Origin: an uncultured Lachnospiraceae bacterium
Lineage (GTDB): Bacteria > Bacillota > Clostridia > Lachnospirales > Lachnospiraceae
DNA: 18,541 nt
Assembly (NCBI GenBank): GCA_910585065.1
Contig: CAJUCG010000037.1
Location: 1 to 18,541, forward strand
Direction: 5' to 3'
This document shows positions 4,286 to 11,959 of the stretch, piece by piece (the stretch's first letter is position 1; every line of letters begins with the position of its first letter). Under the pieces are notes generated by a model. That model did not search any database. It had not been told where the DNA came from and saw nothing but the letters and a program-made list of their open reading frames with translations. The translations under genes and the position numbers were made by a program.

Positions 4286-6529
4286 ATGTTCGCGGATGTA
4301 ATCGTGGATATTTCAAGCGGGCTGTTAGATAAAACCTATCAGTACAGTATTCCGCAATGCCTGAAAGATGAGGCGGTGGTGGGTGCCCCCGTTGAGATTC
4401 CCTTCGGGCATGGAAAGCGGGAGGGATATATTGTTGGGCTTTCGGAGGAGGAAAAGATTGCAATAGAGCGCATCAAGCCAATTCTTGCGGTAAAGAAACG
4501 CGGGCAGGTGATTGAGAGTCAGATGATCGCGCTCGCTTATTTTATCAGGGAGAATTTCGGGGCGACGATGAATGACGCGCTGCGCACGGTGATCCCGGTA
4601 AAGCAGGCAGTGCGCCGGGTAGAAAAAAGGACAGTGGTGCTTGTCTGTGCGCGGGATGTTGCGGGGGACGCGCTGGCACTTGCCGTGCGCAAAAAACACG
4701 CGGCAAAAGAGCGGCTTTTGCGCGCACTCTTATCTTCTGGTGAACTTTCCTGGGAGAGGGTACAAGGAGAACTTTCGGTTTCTGCCGCGACAGTACAAAC
4801 ACTTGTTCGAGAGAAAATTATAGCAGTGAGGGTGCAGGAGAGCTACCGCGATCCGCTGGCGGGAATTTTGCAATTTGCCGGGGAGAATCCCCCCTTTCCG
4901 CCTTTAAATGATATGCAGCACCGTATCTGCGAACAGATAATAACGGACAGGACAGCGGGAAAAAATAAAACATATTTGCTACATGGCGTGACCGGGAGCG
5001 GCAAGACGGAGGTTTATTTATCCGTGATTGAGGAGGTGGTGCGTGCAGGGCAGCAGGTAATTATGCTGATTCCGGAGATCGCGCTGACCTATCAGACACT
5101 AAACCGCTTTTACAAGCGTTTCAAAGAGAGAGTTTCCATCTTAAATTCGCGTATGTCCGCAGGAGAGCGATACGACCAGATTCTGCGGGCGAAAAACGGG
5201 GAAATTGATATTATGATCGGACCGCGCTCCGCGCTTTTTACCCCGTTTGACAGACTTGGGCTGATTATTCTTGACGAGGAGCATGAGAGCAGCTACAAAA
5301 GCGAAACGCCCCCGAAATATCATGCGCGCGAGGTGGCGATTGAGCGCGCAAGACTCTGTGGTGCTTTTGTGATCTTAGGCTCGGCTACTCCGTCACTTAC
5401 CGCTTACCAGCGGGCAAAAACGGGGGAGTACACGCTGTTTACTTTAAAGGAGCGCGCGGTTTATGGCGCGCAGATGCCGCAAGTTTCGATTGTGGATTTG
5501 CGGGAGGAATTATCGGCGGGCAACCGAAGTATTTTTTCCAGAACACTTCAAGAAAAGATGGAGAAGAGATTAGAGGATGGACAGCAGACGATACTTTTTT
5601 TAAACCGGCGCGGTTACGCGGGTTTTGTTTCCTGCCGCGCCTGCGGGTATGTGATGAAATGTCCGCACTGCGATATCTCAATGACCGAACATAATGATGG
5701 GACGCTCGTCTGTCACTACTGCGGTGAACGGCAGAAAAAGCCCGCCCTCTGCCCGGTGTGCGGCTCAAAGTACATTGCGGGGTTTGGCACTGGCACACAA
5801 AAGATTGAGCAGGAGGTAAAAAAAATGTTTCCTTTTGCGCGGGTGCTTCGTATGGATGCAGATACAACGCGCAAAAAGGAAAGCTACGAAGAAATTTTAT
5901 CGGCGTTTTCGCAGGGAAAGGCGGATATTTTAGTCGGTACTCAGATGATTGTAAAAGGGCATGACTTTCCAAATGTAACGCTGGTGGGAATTTTGGCGGC
6001 AGATCTCTCGCTGAACTCAAATGATTACCGGGCATCCGAGCGCACATTTGAACTTTTAGCACAGGCGGCAGGACGCGCAGGGCGCGGAAAACTTCCTGGG
6101 GAAGTGATTGTTCAGACTTATCAGCCAGAGCATTACGCGGTAAAAATGGCAGCAGCGGCGGATTATGAGGGGTTTTTTGCGCAGGAGATGGCATACCGTA
6201 CAGCACTCTTATATCCCCCGGCTTCCCATATCTTGGCGGTGCTTATCCTCTCGGCAAAGGAAGAGTGCGCATTAGGGGCGGCAGATAATCTTGCAGGAGC
6301 GGCAAGGGAATTTATCGAAAAGACTGCGCCGCAGATCGCGCTGATTGGTCCGGCACCTGCCTCCTTATCAAAGGCAAATGATCTGTATCGAAGGATGATT
6401 TATTTTAAGGAATCCGATTATTCTTTGCTTGTAGTCTTGAAAAATTTTCTGGAAGGTTATATATTATACTCGGAGCATTTTAAAAATGCGAACATACAAT
6501 TTGATTTTGACCCAATAAGTGGGTACTGA
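4286..6529 (+). CDS. priA: primosomal protein N' (replication restart helicase PriA)
   Basis: PriA is the 3'-5' superfamily 2 DNA helicase that recognises stalled forks and reloads the replisome. The 747-residue protein begins with the 3'-DNA binding domain (MFADVIVDISSGLLDKTYQY), followed by a winged-helix region. Walker A is GVTGSGKT (234-241) and Walker B is D330-EEH. Eight cysteines in four CxxC pairs (450/453, 459/462, 476/479, 489/492) bind two zinc ions within the helicase core, and motif VI is QAAGRAGRG. All key residues are present and the length is normal for Firmicutes. Start 4286 is preceded by AAGGGGGAG and gives the conserved N-terminus; the longer frame from 4226 would overlap murF. 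It is probably co-transcribed with murF and with def, which starts 21 bases downstream. Confidence 0.96.
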   Translation: MFADVIVDISSGLLDKTYQYSIPQCLKDEAVVGAPVEIPFGHGKREGYIVGLSEEEKIAIERIKPILAVKKRGQVIESQMIALAYFIRENFGATMNDALRTVIPVKQAVRRVEKRTVVLVCARDVAGDALALAVRKKHAAKERLLRALLSSGELSWERVQGELSVSAATVQTLVREKIIAVRVQESYRDPLAGILQFAGENPPFPPLNDMQHRICEQIITDRTAGKNKTYLLHGVTGSGKTEVYLSVIEEVVRAGQQVIMLIPEIALTYQTLNRFYKRFKERVSILNSRMSAGERYDQILRAKNGEIDIMIGPRSALFTPFDRLGLIILDEEHESSYKSETPPKYHAREVAIERARLCGAFVILGSATPSLTAYQRAKTGEYTLFTLKERAVYGAQMPQVSIVDLREELSAGNRSIFSRTLQEKMEKRLEDGQQTILFLNRRGYAGFVSCRACGYVMKCPHCDISMTEHNDGTLVCHYCGERQKKPALCPVCGSKYIAGFGTGTQKIEQEVKKMFPFARVLRMDADTTRKKESYEEILSAFSQGKADILVGTQMIVKGHDFPNVTLVGILAADLSLNSNDYRASERTFELLAQAAGRAGRGKLPGEVIVQTYQPEHYAVKMAAAADYEGFFAQEMAYRTALLYPPASHILAVLILSAKEECALGAADNLAGAAREFIEKTAPQIALIGPAPASLSKANDLYRRMIYFKESDYSLLVVLKNFLEGYILYSEHFKNANIQFDFDPISGY

Positions 6530-6550
6530 TTCTTTTGAGGGAGGAAAAAA

Positions 6551-7027
6551 ATGGCAATTCGTAAAATAAGGAAAATCGGGGATAGTATTTTAAAGAAGCA
6601 GACCAAGGAGATTACAGAGATGACTCCCCGTCTTGCGACATTGATCGATGATATGTTTGAGACAATGTACGATGCGGACGGCGTTGGTTTGGCAGCACCG
6701 CAGGTGGGCGTTTTAAAACAGCTTGTTGTGATTGATGTATCAATGGAAGCAGACGAGCCGATTGTGTTGATCAATCCCAAGATTGTGGAGACGGCGGGGG
6801 AGCAGACCGGGGATGAAGGCTGCCTTAGCGTGCCGGGAAAAGCTGGACAGGTAACGCGCCCGAATTATGTGAAGGTACAGGCACTTGACCGCAATATGCA
6901 GCCAATTGAACTTGAGGGTACAGAGCTGCTTGCGCGCGCGATCTGCCATGAGATCGATCATCTCTTTGGCATTTTATATGTGGAGAAAGTGGAGGGTGAG
7001 CTGCACGATAATCGGTCGGAATCGTAG
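6551..7027 (+). CDS. def: peptide deformylase
   Basis: This enzyme removes the N-formyl group from the initiator Met of nascent proteins. All three family motifs are seen in the 158-residue protein: motif I GVGLAAPQ (44-51), motif II EGCLS (89-93) and motif III HEIDH (133-137). C91, H133 and H137 are the metal ligands and E134 the catalytic base. The short length and compact C-terminus suit the type 1-like deformylases of Clostridia. A GAGGGAGG lies 6 bases before ATG. It is followed 27 bases later by fmt, the enzyme that puts the formyl group on Met-tRNA, so the pair makes and removes the same mark; this def-fmt pairing is widely conserved. Nothing is unusual. Confidence 0.96.
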   Translation: MAIRKIRKIGDSILKKQTKEITEMTPRLATLIDDMFETMYDADGVGLAAPQVGVLKQLVVIDVSMEADEPIVLINPKIVETAGEQTGDEGCLSVPGKAGQVTRPNYVKVQALDRNMQPIELEGTELLARAICHEIDHLFGILYVEKVEGELHDNRSES

Positions 7028-7054
7028 AAATTCACCCACGGATAGGAGGAAGGA

Positions 7055-8014
7055 ATGAAGATTGTTTATATGGGAACTCCGGAGATCGCGGCGGTGATTT
7101 TGGAGAGTTTGATTGCCAGGGGGGAGGAGATTGCCGCCGTGGTGACACAGCCGGACAAGCCAAAGGGACGTGGGTACGAAATGAGTTTCTCAAAGGTGAA
7201 ACAAGTAGCACTCGCTCACGGGCTTACTATCTATCAGCCGGCAAAAGTGAAAGAGGAGGAGTTTCTTGTCCTTATGGAGCAGATCGCACCAGATCTGATT
7301 GTGGTAGCGGCGTTTGGACAGATCTTGCCAAAGCGGCTGTTGGATCTTCCAAGATATGGATGCATCAATGTACACGCCTCCCTGCTGCCGAAATATCGGG
7401 GAGCGGCACCTATCCAGTATGCGATTTTAAATGGGGAGAGAGAAACTGGCGTGACGATTCAATATATGGCGGAGGGACTTGATACGGGTGATATCCTTAC
7501 TAGGGAGATTGTGCCGATCGCAGAGGATGAGACGGGCGGGAGTCTGTATAACAAACTTGCTGTGGCGGGGGCAAAGGTATTAGATACCGCACTTTGCCAG
7601 ATTGCGTTGGGAAAAGCTTCGCGCACGCCCCAGGATGAGGCGGAGGCAAACTATGTGGGGACAATAAAAAAGGAGATGGGGCGGCTTGACTTTTCCTGTA
7701 CGGCAAAGGAGCTGGAGCGCAGGGTGCGGGCTTTTGATCCCTGGCCGGGGACATATGCAAATCTAAATGGAAAAATGTTAAAATTCTGGCGTTGTGAGGA
7801 GATCCTATTCTCACAGGAGGAGATGCAAAGGGCAAGGGAGAATGCGTGGGGGTACGGCAGTATCCTGCGCGTTGAAAAGGATTCCTTTGCGATTTTAACA
7901 AAGGAGGGCGGACTTCGGGTAAAAGAATTGCAGATGGAAGGAAAGCGAAGGATGCGGACAGAAGAATTTTTGCGCGGCTATCCGCTGGAAGAGGGAATAT
8001 GTCTGCAGTTTTAA
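7055..8014 (+). CDS. fmt: methionyl-tRNA formyltransferase
   Basis: Fmt transfers a formyl group from 10-formyltetrahydrofolate to Met-tRNAfMet before initiation. The 319-residue length is standard. The N-terminal Rossmann-like hydrolase domain begins MKIVYMGTPE; the folate and catalytic region contains N105, H107 and SLLPKYRGAAPIQ (109-121), with D143 in GLDTGDIL. The C-terminal domain that holds the tRNA acceptor follows (about 205-319), including the family motif RAFDPWPGTYA. AGGAGGAAGGA lies directly before the ATG. It is in the def-fmt pair and probably shares a transcript with murF-priA-def. An 85-base gap separates it from the next gene, the largest gap in this part of the block. Confidence 0.96.
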   Translation: MKIVYMGTPEIAAVILESLIARGEEIAAVVTQPDKPKGRGYEMSFSKVKQVALAHGLTIYQPAKVKEEEFLVLMEQIAPDLIVVAAFGQILPKRLLDLPRYGCINVHASLLPKYRGAAPIQYAILNGERETGVTIQYMAEGLDTGDILTREIVPIAEDETGGSLYNKLAVAGAKVLDTALCQIALGKASRTPQDEAEANYVGTIKKEMGRLDFSCTAKELERRVRAFDPWPGTYANLNGKMLKFWRCEEILFSQEEMQRARENAWGYGSILRVEKDSFAILTKEGGLRVKELQMEGKRRMRTEEFLRGYPLEEGICLQF

Positions 8015-8043
8015 GAAAATTTTAAGGAGAACGTTAAGAAAAT
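8011..8043. repeat. paired TTAAGAAAAT direct repeats before the peptidase gene
   Basis: TTAAGAAAAT occurs exactly at 8011-8020 (overlapping the fmt stop) and 8034-8043, with starts 23 bases apart, close to two helical turns. CGTTA (8032-8036) and TAACG (8043-8047) also form a small inverted repeat. Such spacing suits side-by-side binding of a regulator upstream of the candidate promoter, but AT-rich chance repeats are common. Confidence 0.4.
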
Positions 8044-8055
8044 AACGCATTTTAC

Positions 8056-8064
8056 TGGTAAAAT
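8056..8064 (+). promoter_or_regulatory. candidate extended -10 promoter for the membrane peptidase operon
   Basis: TGGTAAAAT has the TGn extension plus TAAAAT (5 of 6). The best upstream -35 match, TTAAGA at 8034-8039, is 19 bases away and weak. The predicted start is near 8071, leaving about 29 bases to ATG 8100, with a strong AAAAGGAGG at 8082-8090. Sequence match only. Confidence 0.35.
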
Positions 8065-8099
8065 ATCTTTATATTGTAAAGAAAAGGAGGAAAGATCTT

Positions 8100-8786
8100 A
8101 TGTATTTTGACTGGACATATCTTTTGGTACTTGTCGGTATGGGACTAAGTTTGCTCGCCTCGGCAAAAGTAAAAAGCACCTATGCAAAGTATGAGAAAGT
8201 GCGCAGTTTGTCCGGGCTGACCGGAGCGCAGACTGCGGAGCGAATCCTCCATGCGAATGGAATCTATGATGTGTCGATCGAGCATATCAGCGGGAATTTG
8301 ACGGATCATTATGATCCGGGCAACAAGGTACTTCGCCTTTCAGATTCCGTGTACGGTTCCTCTTCGGTGGCGGCGGTCGGTGTGGCAGCGCACGAGTGCG
8401 GACACGCGATCCAGCACAACAAGTCTTACGCGCCACTTTCCATCCGCACGGCGATTGTTCCGGCGGCGAATATCGGCGCGGCAATTTCCTGGCCGTTAAT
8501 TCTGATTGGTCTGATGCTTGGAATGCGCAGTTCAAGCTTTTTTATCACGGCGGGGATTCTGCTCTTTTCGCTTTCCGTGCTTTTTCAGATTGTGACGCTT
8601 CCGGTGGAGATTAACGCTTCTTCCCGCGCTCTGCACGCTCTCTCAGATATGGGAATTCTTTACGGGGATGAGGTGAAGGATACAAGAAAGGTTCTTTTTG
8701 CGGCGGCACTTACGTATGTGGCAGCAGCAGCATCCTCTATTTTGCAGCTTGTGCGTTTGATTATGATCGGAAGGAGAAATGACTAA
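8100..8786 (+). CDS. YugP-type membrane zinc metallopeptidase
   Basis: This 228-residue integral membrane protein belongs to the Zn_peptidase_2 (YugP) family of Clostridia and Bacilli. The first membrane segment is at about residues 5-20, followed by a soluble part containing the zinc motif H98-ECG-H102 in AAHECGHAIQH. Two closely spaced membrane segments follow (about 116-143 and 146-167), with the conserved LPVEINASSRA (167-177) whose E170 may be the third ligand, and a last segment at about 197-215. It is presumably a membrane-embedded protease; its substrate is not known. It sits between fmt and rsmB, where B. subtilis has no such gene, and its stop overlaps the rsmB ATG by one base, so it is likely to drive rsmB translation. 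AAAAGGAGG is 9 bases upstream, and it may have its own promoter. Confidence 0.88.
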   Translation: MYFDWTYLLVLVGMGLSLLASAKVKSTYAKYEKVRSLSGLTGAQTAERILHANGIYDVSIEHISGNLTDHYDPGNKVLRLSDSVYGSSSVAAVGVAAHECGHAIQHNKSYAPLSIRTAIVPAANIGAAISWPLILIGLMLGMRSSSFFITAGILLFSLSVLFQIVTLPVEINASSRALHALSDMGILYGDEVKDTRKVLFAAALTYVAAAASSILQLVRLIMIGRRND

Positions 8787-10156
8787 TGCAGGCGAGGGCC
8801 GTAGCACTCGATATGCTCCTATTGATATTGGAAGAAAAAAAGCCATCACATATAGTCTTTGCAAGGGAATTGTCTAGGTATCCCAAAATGGAGAAAAAGG
8901 AGCGGGCATTTGCAAGGCGGCTTGCGGCGGGTGTAATAGAGCGGCAGATTACCTTAGATTTTCTGATCGGACATTACTCAAAGACCAAGGTGGAGAAATT
9001 AAAACCTATTATCAGAGAAATTCTGCGGATGGGACTCTATCAGCTTTACTATATGGAAGTGCCGCCTTCCGCTGCCTGTAACGAGGCGGTGAAACTGACA
9101 AAAAAGCGGGGTTTTTCAGGGTTGTCCGGCTATGTAAATGGCGTGCTGCGCGCGGCGGCAAGGGATGGGTTTTGCCTGGAAAGGGAGCTTTCTTCCTGCG
9201 GGGAGGAGGAGATGCTCTCTCTTCAATACTCCGTTCCAAGATGGCTGGTAGAAAAATTTCTTTCCTGGTATGGAAGGGAAGAGAGCGAGCGAATTTTTTC
9301 GGCATTCTTTGCCCCGCCCACTCTTACGGTGCGCGTAAATGCCTCAAAGGGGGAAGTTTCTTCCTGTAGGAAACACTTGGTACAGGCGGGTATTTTGGCA
9401 AAGGAGGGGGAAGTTTTTGGCGCGTTGCATTTATCGGGGGTGGAGACGGTAATGCAGCTGCCGGGATTTGATTTAGGATGGTTTCAGGTGCAGGATGAAA
9501 GTTCGATGCTTCCGGTGCTATGCGCCGGGATAGAAGCGGGGGACTATGTGATTGACTGTTGTGCAGCTCCGGGGGGAAAGACCATACAGGCGGCGGACGC
9601 ACTGCTTGCAGCAGAAAGTAGCAAGATGTCAGAATGCGGGATGGTCAGTGCCCGCGATATTTCCGACTATAAGATCGCAAAGATCCGCGAGAATATCGCG
9701 CGCTGCGGATTTAAAAATATCGGGCTGCTGCTCTTTGATGCGGCAGTGCTTCGCGGGGAGGATATTGCGGCGGCGGATGTGGTGATTGCCGATCTGCCCT
9801 GTTCGGGGCTTGGAATTATTGGGAGAAAACCCGATATAAAATATAATATAACACCGAAAGATTTGGAAGAATTAAGCCTGCTTCAACGAAGAATCCTTGA
9901 GGTTGTCATACAGTATCTAAAGCCGGGCGGTGTTTTGATCTATTCGACCTGCACGCTAAATCCCGGAGAAAATGTAAATAATTTCCAATTTCTCTGCGGT
10001 GTTTCCGATCTGGAACCGGAAAGTCTTGATCCGTATCTTCCAAAATCTCTGTGCCGTGATACGACAAAAAAAGGGTATTTGCAGCTTTTGCCGGAAGCGG
10101 GAAAATGGGATGGTTTCTTTGTTTCCCGGTTTCGCAAGAAAGGTGGAAAGCACTAG
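8786..10156 (+). CDS. rsmB: 16S rRNA (cytosine-967-C5)-methyltransferase
   Basis: RsmB methylates C967 (E. coli numbering) of 16S rRNA using S-adenosylmethionine. The 456-residue protein has the NusB-like helical RNA-binding domain at the N-terminus (about 1-130, with RRLAAGVIERQITLDFLI) and an RFM-type methyltransferase domain. Its SAM motif I is DCCAAPGGKT (257-266), motif IV DLPCSGLG with C339, and motif VI YSTCTLNPGEN with C389, the expected nucleophile. The length is usual for the family, and the NusB-like part separates it from the RsmF type. The ATG shares its A with the stop of the upstream peptidase gene, and the stop directly abuts rlmN. This tight packing implies one transcript with translational coupling. 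Confidence 0.95.
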   Translation: MQARAVALDMLLLILEEKKPSHIVFARELSRYPKMEKKERAFARRLAAGVIERQITLDFLIGHYSKTKVEKLKPIIREILRMGLYQLYYMEVPPSAACNEAVKLTKKRGFSGLSGYVNGVLRAAARDGFCLERELSSCGEEEMLSLQYSVPRWLVEKFLSWYGREESERIFSAFFAPPTLTVRVNASKGEVSSCRKHLVQAGILAKEGEVFGALHLSGVETVMQLPGFDLGWFQVQDESSMLPVLCAGIEAGDYVIDCCAAPGGKTIQAADALLAAESSKMSECGMVSARDISDYKIAKIRENIARCGFKNIGLLLFDAAVLRGEDIAAADVVIADLPCSGLGIIGRKPDIKYNITPKDLEELSLLQRRILEVVIQYLKPGGVLIYSTCTLNPGENVNNFQFLCGVSDLEPESLDPYLPKSLCRDTTKKGYLQLLPEAGKWDGFFVSRFRKKGGKH

Positions 10157-11197
10157 ATGACGGATATTAAGTCGATGAATTTTGAGGAACTAAAAGAAAA
10201 GCTTATTGCCATGGGTGAAAAGGAGTTTCGTGCTGCACAGATCTATGAGTGGATGCACAAGAAACTTTGCGGCGGTTTTGATGAGATGACGAATATTTCC
10301 ATATCGCTCAGGGAAAAATGTAAGGAAAGTTTTTCCTTTTGCACGCTTCGCGCAGTGGATCGCAGGGAGTCAGTAGATGGCACCTGTAAATTTTTGTTTG
10401 AGCTTCCGGATAAAAATGTAATTGAAAGTGTGCTGATGAAATACCACCATGGAAATTCTGTCTGTATCTCCTCCCAAGTCGGCTGCAGGATGGGCTGCGC
10501 GTTCTGTGCCTCGACAATAGGCGGACTGACAAGAAATCTCGCGCCCTCCGAGATGTTAGAACAGATCTATGAGATCACCAAGATTTCGGGAGAGCGCGTC
10601 AGCAATATTGTTATAATGGGGACGGGCGAGCCATTTGACAACTATGACAATTTGATCCGCTTTTTGGAAATGATAAGCGATATAAGAGGGTTAAATATTA
10701 GCGGGCGCAATTTAACGATCTCGACCTGCGGGATTGTCCCGCGCATAAAAGAGTTTGCAGATGGGGGATTTACTGCAAATCTCGCACTCTCGCTGCACGC
10801 GCCAAATGATGCCCTCCGGCAGAAACTTATGCCGATTGCAAAGGCTTATCCTCTAGCAGAGATCCTTTCAGCGATGGATGAGTATTATCGTAAGACCGGG
10901 CGAAGGCTAACTTTTGAGTACAGTCTGATAAACGGCGTAAATGATTCTGTGGCGCAGGCAAGAGAGCTTTCTGCCCTGATAAAGGGAAGGAATTGTCTGG
11001 TTAATTTAATTCCAGTCAATGAGGTAAGGGAGCGGGAATTTAAGCGTTCCCACGCCAAAAATATAGAAAATTTCAAAAACATACTTGAAAAAAATAGAAT
11101 AAATGTTACGATAAGAAGGGAAATGGGTTCCGACATTGATGCTGCGTGTGGGCAGCTTCGCAAAAGCTATATGGATAAGGGGGTGAACCGGGAATGA
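10157..11197 (+). CDS. rlmN: 23S rRNA (adenine-2503-C2)/tRNA (adenine-37-C2) methyltransferase
   Basis: RlmN is a radical-SAM enzyme that methylates C2 of A2503 in 23S rRNA and, in some bacteria, A37 of tRNAs. The 346-residue protein carries the CX3CX2C iron-sulfur motif at C110, C114 and C117 (VGCRMGCAFC) and the two mechanistic cysteines C103 and C331, the latter in IDAACGQL. GTGEP (155-159) is the SAM-binding GGE-type motif. Its ancestry is shared with Cfr, which modifies C8 and confers antibiotic resistance; genomic position in the rsmB-prpC block, and overall fit to RlmN rather than Cfr, support the housekeeping assignment. The start follows the rsmB stop with no gap, and its end overlaps the next gene by 4 bases (ATGA). 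Confidence 0.95.
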   Translation: MTDIKSMNFEELKEKLIAMGEKEFRAAQIYEWMHKKLCGGFDEMTNISISLREKCKESFSFCTLRAVDRRESVDGTCKFLFELPDKNVIESVLMKYHHGNSVCISSQVGCRMGCAFCASTIGGLTRNLAPSEMLEQIYEITKISGERVSNIVIMGTGEPFDNYDNLIRFLEMISDIRGLNISGRNLTISTCGIVPRIKEFADGGFTANLALSLHAPNDALRQKLMPIAKAYPLAEILSAMDEYYRKTGRRLTFEYSLINGVNDSVAQARELSALIKGRNCLVNLIPVNEVREREFKRSHAKNIENFKNILEKNRINVTIRREMGSDIDAACGQLRKSYMDKGVNRE

Positions 11198-11919
11198 AAA
11201 CATATTCGGTTACCGATATTGGGCGGAAGAGAAAGATGAATCAGGATTATGTCTATTGCTGTACGCAGACCGTCGGAATGCTGCCAAATCTCTTTATTGT
11301 GGCGGATGGAATGGGCGGGCATAATGCCGGAGATTTTGCCTCCCGGTTTGCCGTGGAGGAATTTGTGCGCCAGATAAGGCAGGGCAAAGGAAAAACGTTG
11401 ATCCAGACAATGGAGGAGTCCGTGCAGAATGCAAACCGCTTGCTGCTTGAACAGGCAGCGGGGAGACCGGAGTTAAAAGGGATGGGGACAACATTTGTCG
11501 CGGCGACAATCTGCGGGGAGACAATGTATGTTGCCAATATCGGCGACAGCAGACTTTATCTGATTAGCGGGGAGGAAATTTCACAGGTTACACAGGATCA
11601 TTCGCTTGTGGAGGAAATGATAAGACGGGGGGAACTAAGAAGGGAGGACGGGAGGTTTCACCCAAATAAAAATGTCATTACAAGAGCGATGGGCGCGAAT
11701 GTTGGCGTGGTTCCGGATTTTTTTGAGGTGTATCTTAAGGAGGGCGATATTATTTTGCTCTGCTCGGATGGACTTTCTAATATGATGGACGATACGGAAA
11801 TTTTCTCGGTGGTTAAGATGCACCGGGAGGATGTGGCAAAGGCGGGGGAGGAACTTTTGCGCTTAGCCAACGAATACGGCGGCAGGGATAATATTTCCAT
11901 TGTACTTGTTGCGGCATAA
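11194..11919 (+). CDS. prpC: PP2C-family Ser/Thr protein phosphatase (PrpC/Stp)
   Basis: This is the cognate phosphatase that reverses phosphorylation by the PASTA kinase encoded next. The 241-residue protein is a single PPM/PP2C domain without membrane segments. Metal-binding motifs are seen in order: TDIGRKRKMNQD (7-18), VADGMGGH (36-43, with D38), TTFVAA and NIGDSRLY (115-122), CSDGLSNMM (190-198, with D192) and GGRDNIS (229-235, with D232). The initiating ATG overlaps the rlmN stop as ATGA, with GGGGGTG just upstream. The prpC-prkC-rsgA order is conserved in Firmicutes, where phosphatase and kinase jointly set phosphorylation of cell-wall, division and translation targets. A 40-base gap follows before the kinase. 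Confidence 0.94.
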   Translation: MKTYSVTDIGRKRKMNQDYVYCCTQTVGMLPNLFIVADGMGGHNAGDFASRFAVEEFVRQIRQGKGKTLIQTMEESVQNANRLLLEQAAGRPELKGMGTTFVAATICGETMYVANIGDSRLYLISGEEISQVTQDHSLVEEMIRRGELRREDGRFHPNKNVITRAMGANVGVVPDFFEVYLKEGDIILLCSDGLSNMMDDTEIFSVVKMHREDVAKAGEELLRLANEYGGRDNISIVLVAA

Positions 11920-11959
11920 GCCGGAGACGGCAGGGATTATCGAGAAATGAGGTAGATTT

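Noticed and set aside
5439..6206. 255-codon minus-strand open frame
   Set aside because: It is antisense to the zinc and helicase motifs of priA, has no recognisable protein features, and is rich in Pro/Ser/Arg as expected of a shadow of GC-rich codons.
10157..11197. Cfr-type antibiotic resistance methyltransferase
   Set aside because: RlmN and Cfr share motifs, but position in the conserved rsmB-rlmN-prpC block and the overall fit to RlmN indicate the housekeeping enzyme.
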